Assembly: GCF_023016265.1 (NCBI RefSeq) | Contig: NZ_CP095412.1 | Coordinates: forward strand, 186,001 to 250,000 | DNA from: Blastococcus sp. PRF04-17 | GTDB taxonomy: Bacteria; Actinomycetota; Actinomycetes; Mycobacteriales; Geodermatophilaceae | DNA: 64,000 bases | Direction: 5' to 3' | Shown here: piece after piece, positions 8,578 to 17,519 of the stretch | Layout: each line of letters opens with the position of its first letter | How positions within the stretch are numbered: position 1 is the stretch's first letter | Program-made: the position numbers and the translations under genes | Notes under the pieces: generated by a model | What the model saw: the letters and a program-made list of their open reading frames with translations, nothing else | What the model was told of the DNA's origin: nothing | Database searches by the model: none

Positions 8578-9254
8578 CCGTCGACCGGCCCCGTCCCGAG
8601 GCTCGCGCCGAGCTCGCGAGGGGGGAGGAGGACGGGGTCCTTCCACTGCTGGTCGCCGCGCGGGCCGCGCCCGGGTTCATGCCCGAGGACGAGGGCCTGG
8701 CCCTGTACGAGGCCGCGCGGGCCGTCGCCGTCCCCGGGCCGCTGCTCGAGGTGGGCAGCTGGATGGGCAAGTCGGCGCTGTACCTGGCCGCCGCCGCGCG
8801 GGAGACCGGCCGGCAGGTCGTCACGGTCGACCACCACCGCGGCTCGGAGGAGCACCAGCCGGGCTGGGAGTACCACGACCCGTCCCTGGTCGACCCGCTC
8901 GTCGGCCGGATCGACACCCTGCCGCGCTTCCGCCGGACGATCGCCGACGCCGGCGCCGAGGACGTCGTGGTCGCCGTCGTCACCCGGTCCGAGGTGCTGG
9001 CGCCGCTGTGGAGCACGCCGCTGGCCCTGCTCTTCCTCGACGGCAGCCACACCGAGGAGTCCGCCCGCCGCGACCAGGACGCGTGGGTCGCCAAGCTCGC
9101 CGTCGGCGGGACGCTGGCGATCCACGACGTGTTCCCCGACCCGGCCGACGGCGGACAGGCACCCTTCGGCGTCTACACCCGCGTGGTGGGGTCCGGGGAC
9201 TTCGAGGAGCTGCCCGGCACCGGGTCGCTGCGGCTGCTCCGACGCCTGCGATGA
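8574..9254 (+). CDS. Class I SAM-dependent methyltransferase with repeat-encoded N-terminus
   Basis: A 226-residue methyltransferase-like protein of the Methyltransf_24 type. The SAM-binding motif I is LLEVGSWMGKSALYL near residue 57, an acidic VDHH lies at the end of the next strand, and LLFLDGSHTEE near 155 is the motif IV region. The substrate is unknown. The ATG at 8574 overlaps the YibE/F stop. Residues 5-23 ([19 protein letters not shown]) come from a 57-bp copy of the dispersed palindrome and match the peptide inserted in CopA; the fold begins afterwards. It overlaps the DksA-type gene by 4 bp, giving a three-gene coupled unit from 7306 to 9577. Confidence 0.85.
   Translation: MTVDRPRPEARAELARGEEDGVLPLLVAARAAPGFMPEDEGLALYEAARAVAVPGPLLEVGSWMGKSALYLAAAARETGRQVVTVDHHRGSEEHQPGWEYHDPSLVDPLVGRIDTLPRFRRTIADAGAEDVVVAVVTRSEVLAPLWSTPLALLFLDGSHTEESARRDQDAWVAKLAVGGTLAIHDVFPDPADGGQAPFGVYTRVVGSGDFEELPGTGSLRLLRRLR
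8587..8643 (-). repeat. Palindromic element copy A2, in frame in the methyltransferase
   Basis: A 57-bp copy on the opposite strand from A1, with outer arms CCCCGTCC/GGACGGGG and loop CTCGCGAGCTCG. It is read in the same frame as the copA copy, so the two proteins share a 19-residue peptide that differs at two positions. Confidence 0.85.
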
Positions 9255-9577
9255 CCGACCCGCTCGAGGCCGAGCGGGCGGCGGCGCTCGGGCAGATCGA
9301 GGCACTCACCCGCGAGTTCGACGAGGTCGTGGCGGCCTCGAAGGCGTCGAACGCCGACGACGAGCACGATCCCGAGGGCGCCACCATCGCCTTCGAGCGG
9401 CAGCAGGTGGCCGCCCTGCTGGACCAGGCGCGCCGGCGGCTGGCCGACGTCGAGACGGCGCTGGCCCGCCGGTCCGCCGGCGCCTACGGCAGCTGCGAGA
9501 ACTGCGGCCGGCCGATCGCGCCCGAGCGGCTCGCCGCCCGGCCTGCCGCGCGCACCTGCATCGACTGCGCCCGCTGA
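9251..9577 (+). CDS. DksA/TraR-type C4 zinc-finger protein
   Basis: A 108-residue protein with an N-terminal helical hairpin (residues about 5-75, rich in Ala, Glu and Arg) and a C-terminal four-cysteine finger. The finger is CENCG near residue 83 and CIDC near residue 103, spaced as in DksA/TraR proteins. DksA binds the RNA polymerase secondary channel. In actinobacteria similar short proteins are common and of uncertain role, and I do not see a DxxDxA coiled-coil tip here. The ATG at 9251 overlaps the methyltransferase stop by 4 bp. Its TGA (9575-9577) directly abuts the stop of the convergent response regulator, leaving no intergenic base. Confidence 0.85.
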   Translation: MTDPLEAERAAALGQIEALTREFDEVVAASKASNADDEHDPEGATIAFERQQVAALLDQARRRLADVETALARRSAGAYGSCENCGRPIAPERLAARPAARTCIDCAR

Positions 9578-10237
9578 TCACCGTGCGCCCGGCCGCACCA
9601 GTCCGCGCTCGTAGGCGAAGACGACGGCCTGCACGCGGTCGCGGAGCCCCAGCTTGGCCAGCATGCGGGCCACGTGGGTCTTGACCGTCGCCTCGCTGAC
9701 CACCAGCGTCGCCGCGATCTCGGCGTTCGACAGCCCGCGCGCCACGTGCTGCAGCACCTCGAGCTCCCGCTCGGTGAGGGTGGCCACCTCCCGCGGCGCC
9801 GGGCCGGGTGCCGGTGTCCGCGCGAACTCCTCGATCACCCGGCGGGTCACCGCGGGGTCCAGCAGCGCCCCGCCCGCCGACACCTGCCGGATCGCCGCGA
9901 CCAGTTCCTCGGGTGGGGCGTTCTTCAGCAGGAAGCCGCTGGCGCCGGCGCGCAGCGCGTCGTAGACGTGCGAGTCGACGTCGAAGGTGGTCAGGACGAC
10001 GACGCGCGTCACCGGCGGGTCCTCGGCGGCCAATCGGCGGGTGGCGGCGATACCGTCCATGCGCGGCATGCGCACGTCCATCAGGGTGACGTCCGGTCGC
10101 AGCCGCCGCGCCGTGGCGACCGCCTCCGCGCCGTCGGCCGCCTCGCCCACCACCGAGATGTCCGGCTCGGCGGAGAGGATCAGCCGGAAGCCGGCGCGGA
10201 CCATCGTCTGGTCGTCGGCGAGCAGCACCCGGATCAC
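9578..10237 (-). CDS. NarL/FixJ-type response regulator
   Basis: A 219-residue two-domain response regulator. The receiver domain has the acidic pair in LLADDQ, the phospho-acceptor Asp in LMDVRMPRMDG near residue 54, Thr in VVLTTFD and Lys in FLLKNAPPEEL. A LuxR-type helix-turn-helix runs from about residue 150 (LTERELEVLQHVARGLSNAE, then VKTHVARMLAKLGL). The GTG at 10237 overlaps the kinase stop by 4 bp, so kinase and regulator are co-translated. It is the cognate regulator of the DesK-type kinase upstream. Target genes are not evident from the sequence. Confidence 0.93.
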   Translation of the reverse strand: MIRVLLADDQTMVRAGFRLILSAEPDISVVGEAADGAEAVATARRLRPDVTLMDVRMPRMDGIAATRRLAAEDPPVTRVVVLTTFDVDSHVYDALRAGASGFLLKNAPPEELVAAIRQVSAGGALLDPAVTRRVIEEFARTPAPGPAPREVATLTERELEVLQHVARGLSNAEIAATLVVSEATVKTHVARMLAKLGLRDRVQAVVFAYERGLVRPGAR

Positions 10238-11400
10238 GACGCCTCCTCCGCCACCGGCACGGGTGCCGCCCGGTCCACCGGCAGCAGGACGTCGACCGCC
10301 CACCCGCCGCCGGGGCGCGGGCCGGCCGACACGGTGCCGCCGTAGGCGGCGGCGCGCTCCCGCATGCCGACGAGCCCGTGCCCCTGCCGCAGCGCCGCCC
10401 CACCGCGGCCGTCGTCGACGACCCGCAGCCGCACCGCGGCCGGGCCGAACGCCACGGTGCAGTCCACCCGCGTCGCGGCGGCGTGCCGGAGGACGTTGGT
10501 GATCGCCTCCTGGACGATCCGGTAGGCGGCCAGCTCGACGCCCGCAGGCAGCGGGCGGACCTCCCCGTCGACGGTGAACCCGGCCCGCAGCCCGGCGGCC
10601 CGGGCGGGCTCGAGGAGGTCGGGGAGGTGGGCCAGATCGGGCGCGGGGAAGTCCTCCGGGACGTCGGGGGCGCGCAGGACGCCCAGCATGCGGTGCATCT
10701 CGGCCAGCGACTCCCGCCCGGTCCGCTCGACGGCCTCCAGAGCGGCTCGCTCCCGCTCCTGGTCCGGGCGCAGCAGCCGGCGGACGCCGCTGACGTGCAG
10801 GGTCATGACGCTGACGCCGTGCGAGACGACGTCGTGGATCTCGCGCGCGATCCGCAGCCGCTCCTCGGCGACCGCGACGGCCGCCCGCCACTGCGCCTGC
10901 TGCTCCGCGGCGACGGCCCGCTGCTCCGAGAGCTCCGCGCGCAGGGTCCGCCCGGCCAGCGCCCGGCCCGCGACCCACGCCGCACCGGCGAGCAGCCAGG
11001 CGTAGAGGACGTCGGCGGGCACGAACCCCTTCTGCGCCACGACGCCGGTCGCCCACAGGGCGAGCGACACGAGCAGGGCGAGCACCGGCCGGCGGGCGTG
11101 GTAGCCGACCGATGCCATGAGGGCGAGCGCGGCGACCAACCACCCGAAGTTCCACGCCGGGTCGACACCCAGTGTGCCGGGGACGACACCCAGCCCGGTG
11201 AGCCCGAGGACGAGCGCGGCCATCGGCGCGACCCGGTGCCAGGCGCACGCCACGGTGCCGACCGCGTAGGAGGCGGAGAGGGCGCCCAGCGGCAGGTCGG
11301 GCGAGCCGAGCAGCCAGATCTCCAGCTGGCTCGCCACGGTGAGGATCGCGGCCGCGACCAGGTCGAACGGGCGGGGCACCCACCGGCGCATGGCGGTCAC
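10234..11400 (-). CDS. DesK/NarL-type sensor histidine kinase
   Basis: A 388-residue kinase with five or six membrane helices in residues 12-150, forming a compact sensor with no large external domain. A coiled coil follows (RAELSEQRAVAAEQQAQW), then the HisKA_3 phosphorylation site REIHDVVSHGVS near residue 188. The ATPase domain has VQEAITNVLRHA, VVDDGRGG and GHGLVGMRERAAAYGG. The start is a GTG at 11400; an ATG at 11391 is a possible alternative. It is followed at once by its response regulator. The signal is unknown; this kinase class often senses membrane or envelope state. Confidence 0.92.
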   Translation of the reverse strand: MTAMRRWVPRPFDLVAAAILTVASQLEIWLLGSPDLPLGALSASYAVGTVACAWHRVAPMAALVLGLTGLGVVPGTLGVDPAWNFGWLVAALALMASVGYHARRPVLALLVSLALWATGVVAQKGFVPADVLYAWLLAGAAWVAGRALAGRTLRAELSEQRAVAAEQQAQWRAAVAVAEERLRIAREIHDVVSHGVSVMTLHVSGVRRLLRPDQERERAALEAVERTGRESLAEMHRMLGVLRAPDVPEDFPAPDLAHLPDLLEPARAAGLRAGFTVDGEVRPLPAGVELAAYRIVQEAITNVLRHAAATRVDCTVAFGPAAVRLRVVDDGRGGAALRQGHGLVGMRERAAAYGGTVSAGPRPGGGWAVDVLLPVDRAAPVPVAEEAS

Positions 11401-11582
11401 CGTAGGACGGAAGCGGCCCCGGCGGAGTCATCCTCGTGGCCGATCTGCCGTCGTCCGGACGTCGTCCCCGGGAGTGACCCCGGTCCAGCACCGGTGCCGA
11501 CGACGGCGACGGGACCGTCGGCCCAGGATTCGCGGCGTCCGACCGGCCGACCCATGCCGGTCCCCGTCGAAGGAGAACTGCC

Positions 11583-12280
11583 GTGACCGCTCTCGCCACC
11601 CCCGCCCGCCGGCTGCGCCGCTACGCCGCCGGCACCGCCCTCTGTGCGTTCCCGGTCGTGCTGATCGCGCAGGAGTTCACCAATCCCCTGAGCGCCGGCG
11701 ACGGCGCCGACTTCCACGCCGTCGCCGCCGGTGAGGGCCGAGGCGCCCTCGTGGCGTCGTTGCTGCTGATGCTGCTGGCGGGCGCGCTGGTGGCCCCCGC
11801 GGTGAGCGGCGTGCTGCACCAGGCCAGGGACCGGGGGCGGCCCTTGCCAACACCGGCGCCGCCTTCCTCCTGCTCGGTGCGCTGGCCCTGGTCGCCGAGG
11901 GAGTGGTCTGGCTGACCGCGACCGCCCTGCCGGGCGGGAACCCCGCCGAGATGGTTGCCTACTTCGACCGGCTCACCGAGAGCTCGCTGACCGGGGCCGT
12001 GTGGCTGCCGTTGATGTTGTTCCTGGGCATCGGACTGGCCGTGCTGCCGTGGGCCGCCTGGCGGGCCGGCGCGGTGCACTGGTGGGCGCCGGCGCTGGCC
12101 ACGGTCGCGGTGGTGGCCGAGTTCGGCCTGCCGTTCCGGTCGACGGCGTCGGAGGTGGTGGTCTTCACCGCGCTGGCCGCCGCCTACGGCACCATCGGCC
12201 TGCGGGTGCTGCGCATGACCGACGCCGAGTGGGACGGCGCGCCGTCCGCCCGGCCGCTGCCGGAGCGCCTGCCGGCGTGA
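11583..12280 (+). CDS. Hypothetical membrane protein, frame broken by one base
   Basis: The reading frame starts at GTG 11583 after AAGGAGAACTGCC, a strong ribosome site, and runs as TALATPARRLRRYAAGTALC. It continues in a second frame after a G-run at 11833-11837, where one extra G restores an uninterrupted protein (LHQARDRG then AALANTGAAFLLLGALALVA). The restored product is about 232 residues with six or so hydrophobic helices and a short charged C-terminus. I do not recognise the family. It is convergent with the glycosyltransferase gene that follows, and divergent from the two-component operon with a 180-bp gap. A real mutation is possible, but a homopolymer error is more likely. Confidence 0.65.
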
Positions 12281-13127
12281 GCCGGTGCTCGGCCGGCGAG
12301 CAGCCGCAGGTCGGCCCGCACCTCCGGCGGGACCGGCCTGCGGCGCAGCAGCGCCGCGGGCAGGTCGGGTGTCGCCCGCAGCAGTCCCTCGACGCCCCGC
12401 CGGCCGGACCGCACCGCCGTGGTCAGCACGCCGGCCAGGTCGGTCGCGGAGTGCCGCATGACCGCGGTGAGCAGCCTGCTGCGCCAGATGGCCGCCTCCC
12501 GGCGCCCGGGGAGGAGCGGCGCGGGGACGGGTGGTGGTGCACGGTCACCTCGTCGACGTAGGCCAGACCCCAGCCCTCGGCGGCCAGGTCGAGGGCGACC
12601 CGCTCCTCCTCGCCCGGGAACCGCACGATCCGGTCGAAGCCGCCGACCGCCTCGAACGCCGCCGTCCGCACCAGTGCGCCGCAGGCGACGAAGCCGAGCA
12701 GCGACGGTCCCGGGAGGTCGGGGGCGGTGCCCAGCGGGCTGCGCGCCATCTCGGCGCACACGGGGTCGAGCCGCTCCGCCGGGCCGACGAGGATCCGCGC
12801 GTTGAGCAGGGCCAGTCGCGGATGCGCCCGCATGATGGCGACCGCCCGGGCGAGGTCGCCGGGTGCCCACCACGAGTCGTCGTCGGCGAACGCGACGAAC
12901 CCGGTCCCCGCCGTGCGGACACCCAGCGTGCGGGCGGCGGCTCCGACGTTCGCCGGCAGCGGGACGACGGTGATCTGCGGGTACGCCGCGCGGACGGCGT
13001 CCACGGTGCCGTCGGTGGATCCGTTGTCGACCAGCACCACCGGTGCCTCGTGCCGGGGCAGGGTCGCGAGCAGGTCGTCGCGGCGGTTGCGGCTGGCGAC
13101 GACGACGGCGACGTCGGGATCGGTCAC
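12184..13127 (-). CDS. Family 2 glycosyltransferase, frame broken by one base
   Basis: A GT-A fold glycosyltransferase. The N-terminal part has VAVVVASRNRRDDLLATL, VLVDNGSTDGT and the DxD-like FADDDSWW near residue 91, and GFDRIVRFPGEEE resembles the acceptor-side motif. After VHHHPSP the protein continues in another frame as PLLPGRREAAIWRSRLLTAV; adding one base in the G-run at 12523-12526 joins the two. The GTG at 13127 overlaps the stop of the preceding gene by 4 bp. The C-terminal end is uncertain: the restored frame runs to 12184 and overlaps the convergent gene by about 100 bp. It is the last gene of a four-gene glycan-type cluster. Confidence 0.75.
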
Positions 13128-14266
13128 GGAGTGACCGTGCCCGCACCTCCCGGCAGCCAATCGGGACTCGCGTCGCGATCGGTCGCGCCGGGTGCCGGGA
13201 GGGCGCCGGGATCGGTGAACAGGTCGGCCGCGGGCGTCGCTGCGCTGAGCGCGTCAGCGGCCAGCACCACGGCGGCGGCGGTCCAGGTCGTCCGCTCGAC
13301 CGGCCAGCGGGCGTCGTCGGCGAAGACGTACCCGGTCCAGTACGAGCCGTCGTCGTCGCGCAGGTGCTGCATCGCCGCGAGCTGCTCGACGGCGGCGTCG
13401 CGCTGCCCGGCGGCGGCGAGGGCCAGGGCCAGCTCGCAGGTCTCCGCCCCGGTGACCCAGGGCCGGTCGGCCACGCAGCGGGCGCCGAGGCCCGGCACGA
13501 CGAACCGGTCCCAGTCCGCGGCCAGCCGGTCCCGGGCGGCGGCCCCGGAGACGGCGCCGCCCAGCACCGGGTAGTACCAGTCCATCGAGAACCGCGAGCG
13601 GTCGGCGAAGGCCGTCGGCCGGGTGCGCAGCGCGTCGCCGAGTCCCGTGACGGCGAGCTCCCAGTCGGGCTGCGGCTCGCCGGTGAGCTCGGCCAGCGCG
13701 ATGCCGCAGCGCAGCGCCTGGAAGAGGCTGGCGTTGCCGGTCAGCAGCGCGGTGCCGTCCGGGCTGCCGTCGGGCCGGAGCGCCCAGCCGATGGCGCCGC
13801 CGGGCAGCTGCATGCGCGTCACCAGGTCCAGACCCCGGCGGACGTGCGGCCAGAACTCGGCCACCACGCCGTCGTCCGCGGTGGTCAGCCACGAGTGCCA
13901 GATCCCGACGGCGAGGTAGCCCGCGTGGTTGCTCTCCGCGGCCGGTGCCGTCTCGATGCCCGAGCGGTACTCCGAGGCCCAGGACCCGTCCGGTCGCTGG
14001 CGCGTGGCCAGCCACCGGTAGGCCGCGCGGGCGCGGTCGGGCCGGCCGCCGGTGTCGAGCGCCATGGCCGCCTCGACGGAGTCCCAGGGGTCGAGCTGGC
14101 CGCCCCGCAACCACGGGAGCGACCCGTCGGCGTCCTGCTGGTCGGCGATCCACCGCACGGTGGCCCGGACCTGGTCGGCGCCCAGCACTCCCGGCAGCTC
14201 GGGGAGACCGGCGTCAGCGGGCGGCAGCGGTCCGCTCCCACTCCGGAGGCGTCCCACCACCGGCAC
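13124..14266 (-). CDS. Prenyltransferase/terpenoid-cyclase-fold protein of unknown function
   Basis: A protein of 380 residues, or about 354 if the GTG at 14188 is used, which would avoid the 53-bp overlap with the upstream gene. It has repeated Gly-Trp motifs of the alpha/alpha toroid fold: QQDADGSLPWL, RQRPDGSWASEY, LPGGAIGWALRPDG and LRDDDGSYWTGY. I see no DxDD cyclisation motif of squalene-hopene cyclases, so catalysis of that type is unlikely; it may bind glycans or lipids. It sits between a methyltransferase and a GT2 glycosyltransferase with overlapping genes, so it acts in the same pathway. The function is unknown. Confidence 0.75.
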   Translation of the reverse strand: MPVVGRLRSGSGPLPPADAGLPELPGVLGADQVRATVRWIADQQDADGSLPWLRGGQLDPWDSVEAAMALDTGGRPDRARAAYRWLATRQRPDGSWASEYRSGIETAPAAESNHAGYLAVGIWHSWLTTADDGVVAEFWPHVRRGLDLVTRMQLPGGAIGWALRPDGSPDGTALLTGNASLFQALRCGIALAELTGEPQPDWELAVTGLGDALRTRPTAFADRSRFSMDWYYPVLGGAVSGAAARDRLAADWDRFVVPGLGARCVADRPWVTGAETCELALALAAAGQRDAAVEQLAAMQHLRDDDGSYWTGYVFADDARWPVERTTWTAAAVVLAADALSAATPAADLFTDPGALPAPGATDRDASPDWLPGGAGTVTP

Positions 14267-14999
14267 CGGGCTGCCGCGCGGGCCGGGCGATCGCCGGCTT
14301 GTCGGCGTAGACCACGAGGCTCTTGCCGAACAGCGGATCCAGCACGCGCTCGGCGGTGCGGGTCAGCCAGGGCCGCTTCGTGAGGTCCCAGACCAGCAGC
14401 CGGTGGTAGGCCCGCACCAGCGCCGAGTCCGCGTTCACGCCGACCGCGCACTTCAGCCACCAGAACGGCGCGTGCAGGGCGTGCGCGTGGTGGCTCCGGC
14501 CGGGGACCAGGCCGGCCGCGGCCAGCCGGGTGCGGAGGACGTCGGCGCGGTAGATGCGGATGTGCCCGCCCTCGTTCGCGTGGTACTCGTCCGACAGCGC
14601 CCAGCAGATGCGCTCGGGCCCGTAGCGGGGCACGGTCACCGCGACCCGGCCGCCCGGCTTGAGCACGCGGACGATCTCGGCGAACGCGGTGGCGTCGTCG
14701 GGGATGTGCTCGAGCACCTCCGAGGCCATGACCCGGTCGACGCTCGCATCGGGGAAGGGCAGGTGCAGCAGGTCGCCGCGGACGACCTCGTAGCGGGCAC
14801 CGGCCGGGGCCTCCCCGGCCTCGGCGATCGCGCCGAGCCAGCGCTTGGTGGTCTCCACCTCGGCCACGCCCCAGTCCACGGCGATCACGTCGGCGCCGCG
14901 GCGGTAGGCCTCGAACGCGTGCCGGCCCTCGCCGCAGCCCAGGTCGAGGACCCTCATCCCCGGCCGCAGGTCGAGCAGGTCGTAGTCGACGGTCAGCAC
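14214..14999 (-). CDS. Class I SAM-dependent methyltransferase in the glycan cluster
   Basis: A 261-residue methyltransferase. Motif I is RVLDLGCGEGRHAFEAY near residue 17, VIAVDWG marks the end of strand 2, and LPFPDASVDRVMASEVLEHI near residues 88-107 is the motif typical of small-molecule methyltransferases. PGGRVAVTVPRY follows. The substrate is unknown; the neighbours suggest a sugar or polyprenyl-linked intermediate (inference). The GTG start at 14999 overlaps the GT4 stop, so the two are co-translated. The C-terminal 18 residues overlap the annotated beginning of the next gene. Confidence 0.88.
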   Translation of the reverse strand: MLTVDYDLLDLRPGMRVLDLGCGEGRHAFEAYRRGADVIAVDWGVAEVETTKRWLGAIAEAGEAPAGARYEVVRGDLLHLPFPDASVDRVMASEVLEHIPDDATAFAEIVRVLKPGGRVAVTVPRYGPERICWALSDEYHANEGGHIRIYRADVLRTRLAAAGLVPGRSHHAHALHAPFWWLKCAVGVNADSALVRAYHRLLVWDLTKRPWLTRTAERVLDPLFGKSLVVYADKPAIARPARQPGAGGGTPPEWERTAAAR

Positions 15000-16245
15000 G
15001 GACGGCCCTTCCGGTCGAGGACGTCGGCGTACCAGTCCGCCGTCCGCTCGGCCGTGGACCGCCAGGTGAAGGTGTCCAGCACGCGGCGGCGGCCGGCGCG
15101 CCCGAGCTGCTCGGCGAGCGACGGGGAGTCCAGCACGAGCTGGAGCGCGGCGGTCAGCTCGCCGACGTCACCGGCGCGCACGCGCAGGCCGGCCTTCGCG
15201 CCGACCACCTCGGGCAGCGCGCCGGCGTCGGTCGTGACCAGCGGAGTGGCGCAGGCCATCGCCTCGATCGCCGGCAGCGAGAACCCTTCGTAGAGCGACG
15301 GGATGGCCACCACGGTGGCCCGCTGCAACAGCTCGACGAGCTCGGCCTCCGGCACCGGCCCGGTGAAGCGGACGGCGTCGCGCAGCGCCAGTCGGTCGAG
15401 GGCCGCTTCCGCCGGGCCGCCGGCCCTCGCCGTCCCGACGACGGTGAGCCGGACCGGTCGCTCGGTGCGCAGCTTGGCGACCGACTCGAGCAGGTGCACC
15501 AGACCCTTGAGGGCGACGTCCGCGCTCGTGATCACCAGGATCGAGTCCGGATCGCGCGGCCGGTCGGCCGGGGAGGGGTGAACTCGTCGGGATCGATGCC
15601 CACCGGGATCACCTCGACGCCCTCGGCGGGCAGGCCCATGTGCGTGGTGATGTCCCGCCGGGAGTTCTCCGACACCGTGGTGACACCGTCCAGCTTCCGG
15701 GCCACCTTCGCCTGCATGCGGGTGAACGCGTACCAGCGGTGCAGGGTCAACCGGCGACGCAGGGAGCGGGTGGCGGCCAGCTCGAGCTGCCGGTCGATGG
15801 CGATCGGATGGTGCACGGTCGCCACGGTGGGCACGCCGGCCCCGACGAGGCGCAGCAGCCCGTAGCCGAGCGACTGGTTGTCGTGGACGACGTCGAACTC
15901 GCTCGCGCGGGGCAGCAGCTCGCGCGCCGCGCGCAGCGTGAAGGTCAGCGGCTCGGGGAAGCCGGCGGTGCACATGGTCGCCCACTCCGCGACGTCCACC
16001 CAGTCGCGGAACTCCGACGGCCGGGGGGTGCGGAAGGGATCGGGCTCCCGGTACAGGTCGAGGCTGGGCAGGCGGGTGAGCGGCACCCCCGCGGCCAGCT
16101 CGGGGTAGGGCTGACCGCTGAACACCTCGACCCGGTGCCCCAGCTCGGCCAGCTCGCGGGAGAGCGCGCGGACGTAGACGCCCTGACCGCCGCTGTGCGG
16201 CTTGCTCCGGTAGGACAGCAGTGCGATGCGCAGCGACCGTCCCAT
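14993..16245 (-). CDS. Family 4 glycosyltransferase, frame broken by one base
   Basis: A GT-B glycosyltransferase, about 417 residues when restored. The N-terminal Rossmann domain begins RIALLSYRSKPHSGGQGVYV and includes VHDNQSLGYGL. After VIPVGIDPDEFTPP the protein continues in the next frame as ADRPRDPDSILVITSADVAL, and the GT4 donor site EGFSLPAIEAMACATPLVTT lies near residue 340. Adding one base in the G-run at 15570-15573 joins the halves. The ATG at 16245 heads the cluster; a TAGAGT hexamer lies 8 bases upstream. It probably transfers a nucleotide-activated sugar in the cytoplasm; donor and acceptor are unknown. Confidence 0.82.
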
Positions 16246-16308
16246 GGGAGCGGACTCTAACGACCCGTCGCCGGCTCCCGGCTACCGACCGGTAACGAGG
16301 GCGGCTGG

Positions 16309-16314
16309 CACAGT
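16309..16314 (+). promoter_or_regulatory. -10 hexamer CACAGT for leaderless Dabb gene
   Basis: CACAGT ends exactly 6 bases before the ATG at 16321 and no Shine-Dalgarno sequence is present. Confidence 0.45.
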
Positions 16315-16320
16315 GCTCGC

Positions 16321-16620
16321 ATGCTGCGACACGTCGTGCTGTTCACGTGGTCCGCCGACGCCGATGCCGATCGGCGGGCCGCCACCGTCGAGGCCCTCCG
16401 CGGGCTGCCCGAGACCGTCGGGGGCATGACGTCGCTGACCGTCGCCGAGGACGTCGGCCTCGCCGACGGGAACGCGCACACGGTGCTGATCGCGGACTTC
16501 CCGGACGACGCCGCGTTCGCCCGCTACGCGCAGGACCCGGTGCACGTCCAGGTCGTCGCGGAACACGTCCGCCCGTGGCTGGCCGCCCGCAGCGCCGTCC
16601 AGTACCGGACGGACGGTTAG
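16321..16620 (+). CDS. Dabb (stress-responsive A/B barrel) family protein
   Basis: A 99-residue protein with the Dabb-family opening MLRHVVLFTW, the central helix and strand GLPETVGGMTSLTVAEDVG, and the ending HVQVVAEHVRPWLAARSAVQY. Dabb proteins are small ferredoxin-like dimers; known members range from stress proteins to polyketide cyclases, so no reaction can be named. The gene is divergent from the GT4 glycosyltransferase (75-bp gap) and appears leaderless. Its TAG stop forms part of the -10 hexamer TAGGTT of the next gene, so the two are transcribed separately or overlap. Confidence 0.85.
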   Translation: MLRHVVLFTWSADADADRRAATVEALRGLPETVGGMTSLTVAEDVGLADGNAHTVLIADFPDDAAFARYAQDPVHVQVVAEHVRPWLAARSAVQYRTDG

Positions 16621-16623
16621 GTT
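16618..16623 (+). promoter_or_regulatory. -10 hexamer TAGGTT for leaderless lipoprotein gene
   Basis: TAGGTT ends exactly 6 bases before the ATG at 16630. Its first three bases are the stop codon of the Dabb gene. Confidence 0.5.
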
Positions 16624-16629
16624 CAGCAG

Positions 16630-17403
16630 ATGCCTCCCGCCCTCCGCCGGTCCCTCCGGGTCGCCGTCCTGGTCCCGCTGATCGCGCTCGCCGCCTGCGG
16701 TGGGGACGACGGCGCCGCGGAGCCGGCCGCGACCTCGTCGGCTCCCGAGTCGTCGGAGGCCGGCTCGTCAGGGGCCGAGGAGACGTCGGCGCCGGAGCTG
16801 GCCTCGGGCCTCCTCCCGGCCGACGCCTTCGGTCCCGACGCCTCCGTCGTGGCCGTCACCGCGGAGCAGCTCCAGCAGAGCGCCGTCCTGGCCGAGGCCG
16901 ACGCCGCGGGCGTCCAGGTCACGCCGAAGGACTGCTCGGCCGCGGTGGCCGGCGCCCAGCCGGACTTCAGCGACTTCGACGACGTCGCCGCCCAGGCCGC
17001 GACGGTGGGCACCGCCTCCGTGGTCGAGGTGCTGGTGCGCGGAGGGCCCGTGCAGGAGGTGTTCGACCAGTTGGCCGGTGCGGCCGAGCGCTGCCCGAGC
17101 GCCCAGGTCACCTCACCGCAGATCGGCCAGGCGCAGCTGACCTTCGAGAACCTGCCCGTCGCCGACCTGGGCGATGGCGCCGCGCTGCTGCGGAACGTCA
17201 CCACGGTCGTCCTCCCCGACGGCACGCAGGCCACGGTGCCGACGTTGATCGCCGCGGCGCTCGACGGCGACCGGCTGGTCATGCTGATCAACGTCGACAC
17301 GGGCGCCGCGGTCGCCGGCGGAACGCCCGCGCCCGCGGCCACCGACGAGTTCGGCGCACTGTTCGAGCAGGCCTTCGAGGTGCAGGCGGCCGCGCTGGAC
17401 TGA
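16630..17403 (+). CDS. Secreted lipoprotein with PknH-like sensor domain
   Basis: A 257-residue exported lipoprotein. A basic N-terminus and hydrophobic core end in the lipobox LIALAAC, with the lipidated Cys near residue 24. A Ser/Glu/Ala-rich tether follows to about residue 55. The folded domain carries two cysteines (PKDCSAA and AERCPSA) that could form a disulphide, and a pattern of short strands and helices like the PknH C-terminal sensor family (PF14032) and its lipoprotein relatives. Ligand and role are unknown. It is probably a monocistronic leaderless gene. Confidence 0.75.
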   Translation: MPPALRRSLRVAVLVPLIALAACGGDDGAAEPAATSSAPESSEAGSSGAEETSAPELASGLLPADAFGPDASVVAVTAEQLQQSAVLAEADAAGVQVTPKDCSAAVAGAQPDFSDFDDVAAQAATVGTASVVEVLVRGGPVQEVFDQLAGAAERCPSAQVTSPQIGQAQLTFENLPVADLGDGAALLRNVTTVVLPDGTQATVPTLIAAALDGDRLVMLINVDTGAAVAGGTPAPAATDEFGALFEQAFEVQAAALD

Positions 17404-17519
17404 CCGGCGCTAGCAACCGCCACCGACGAACCGCCCTCCGCCGTCCACACCGCCTCCGCCGTCCACAGGTCCGCCGCCCGGCCCCCGCCGGGACCGCCGT
17501 GCCCGCAGAGTTCTGCGGC

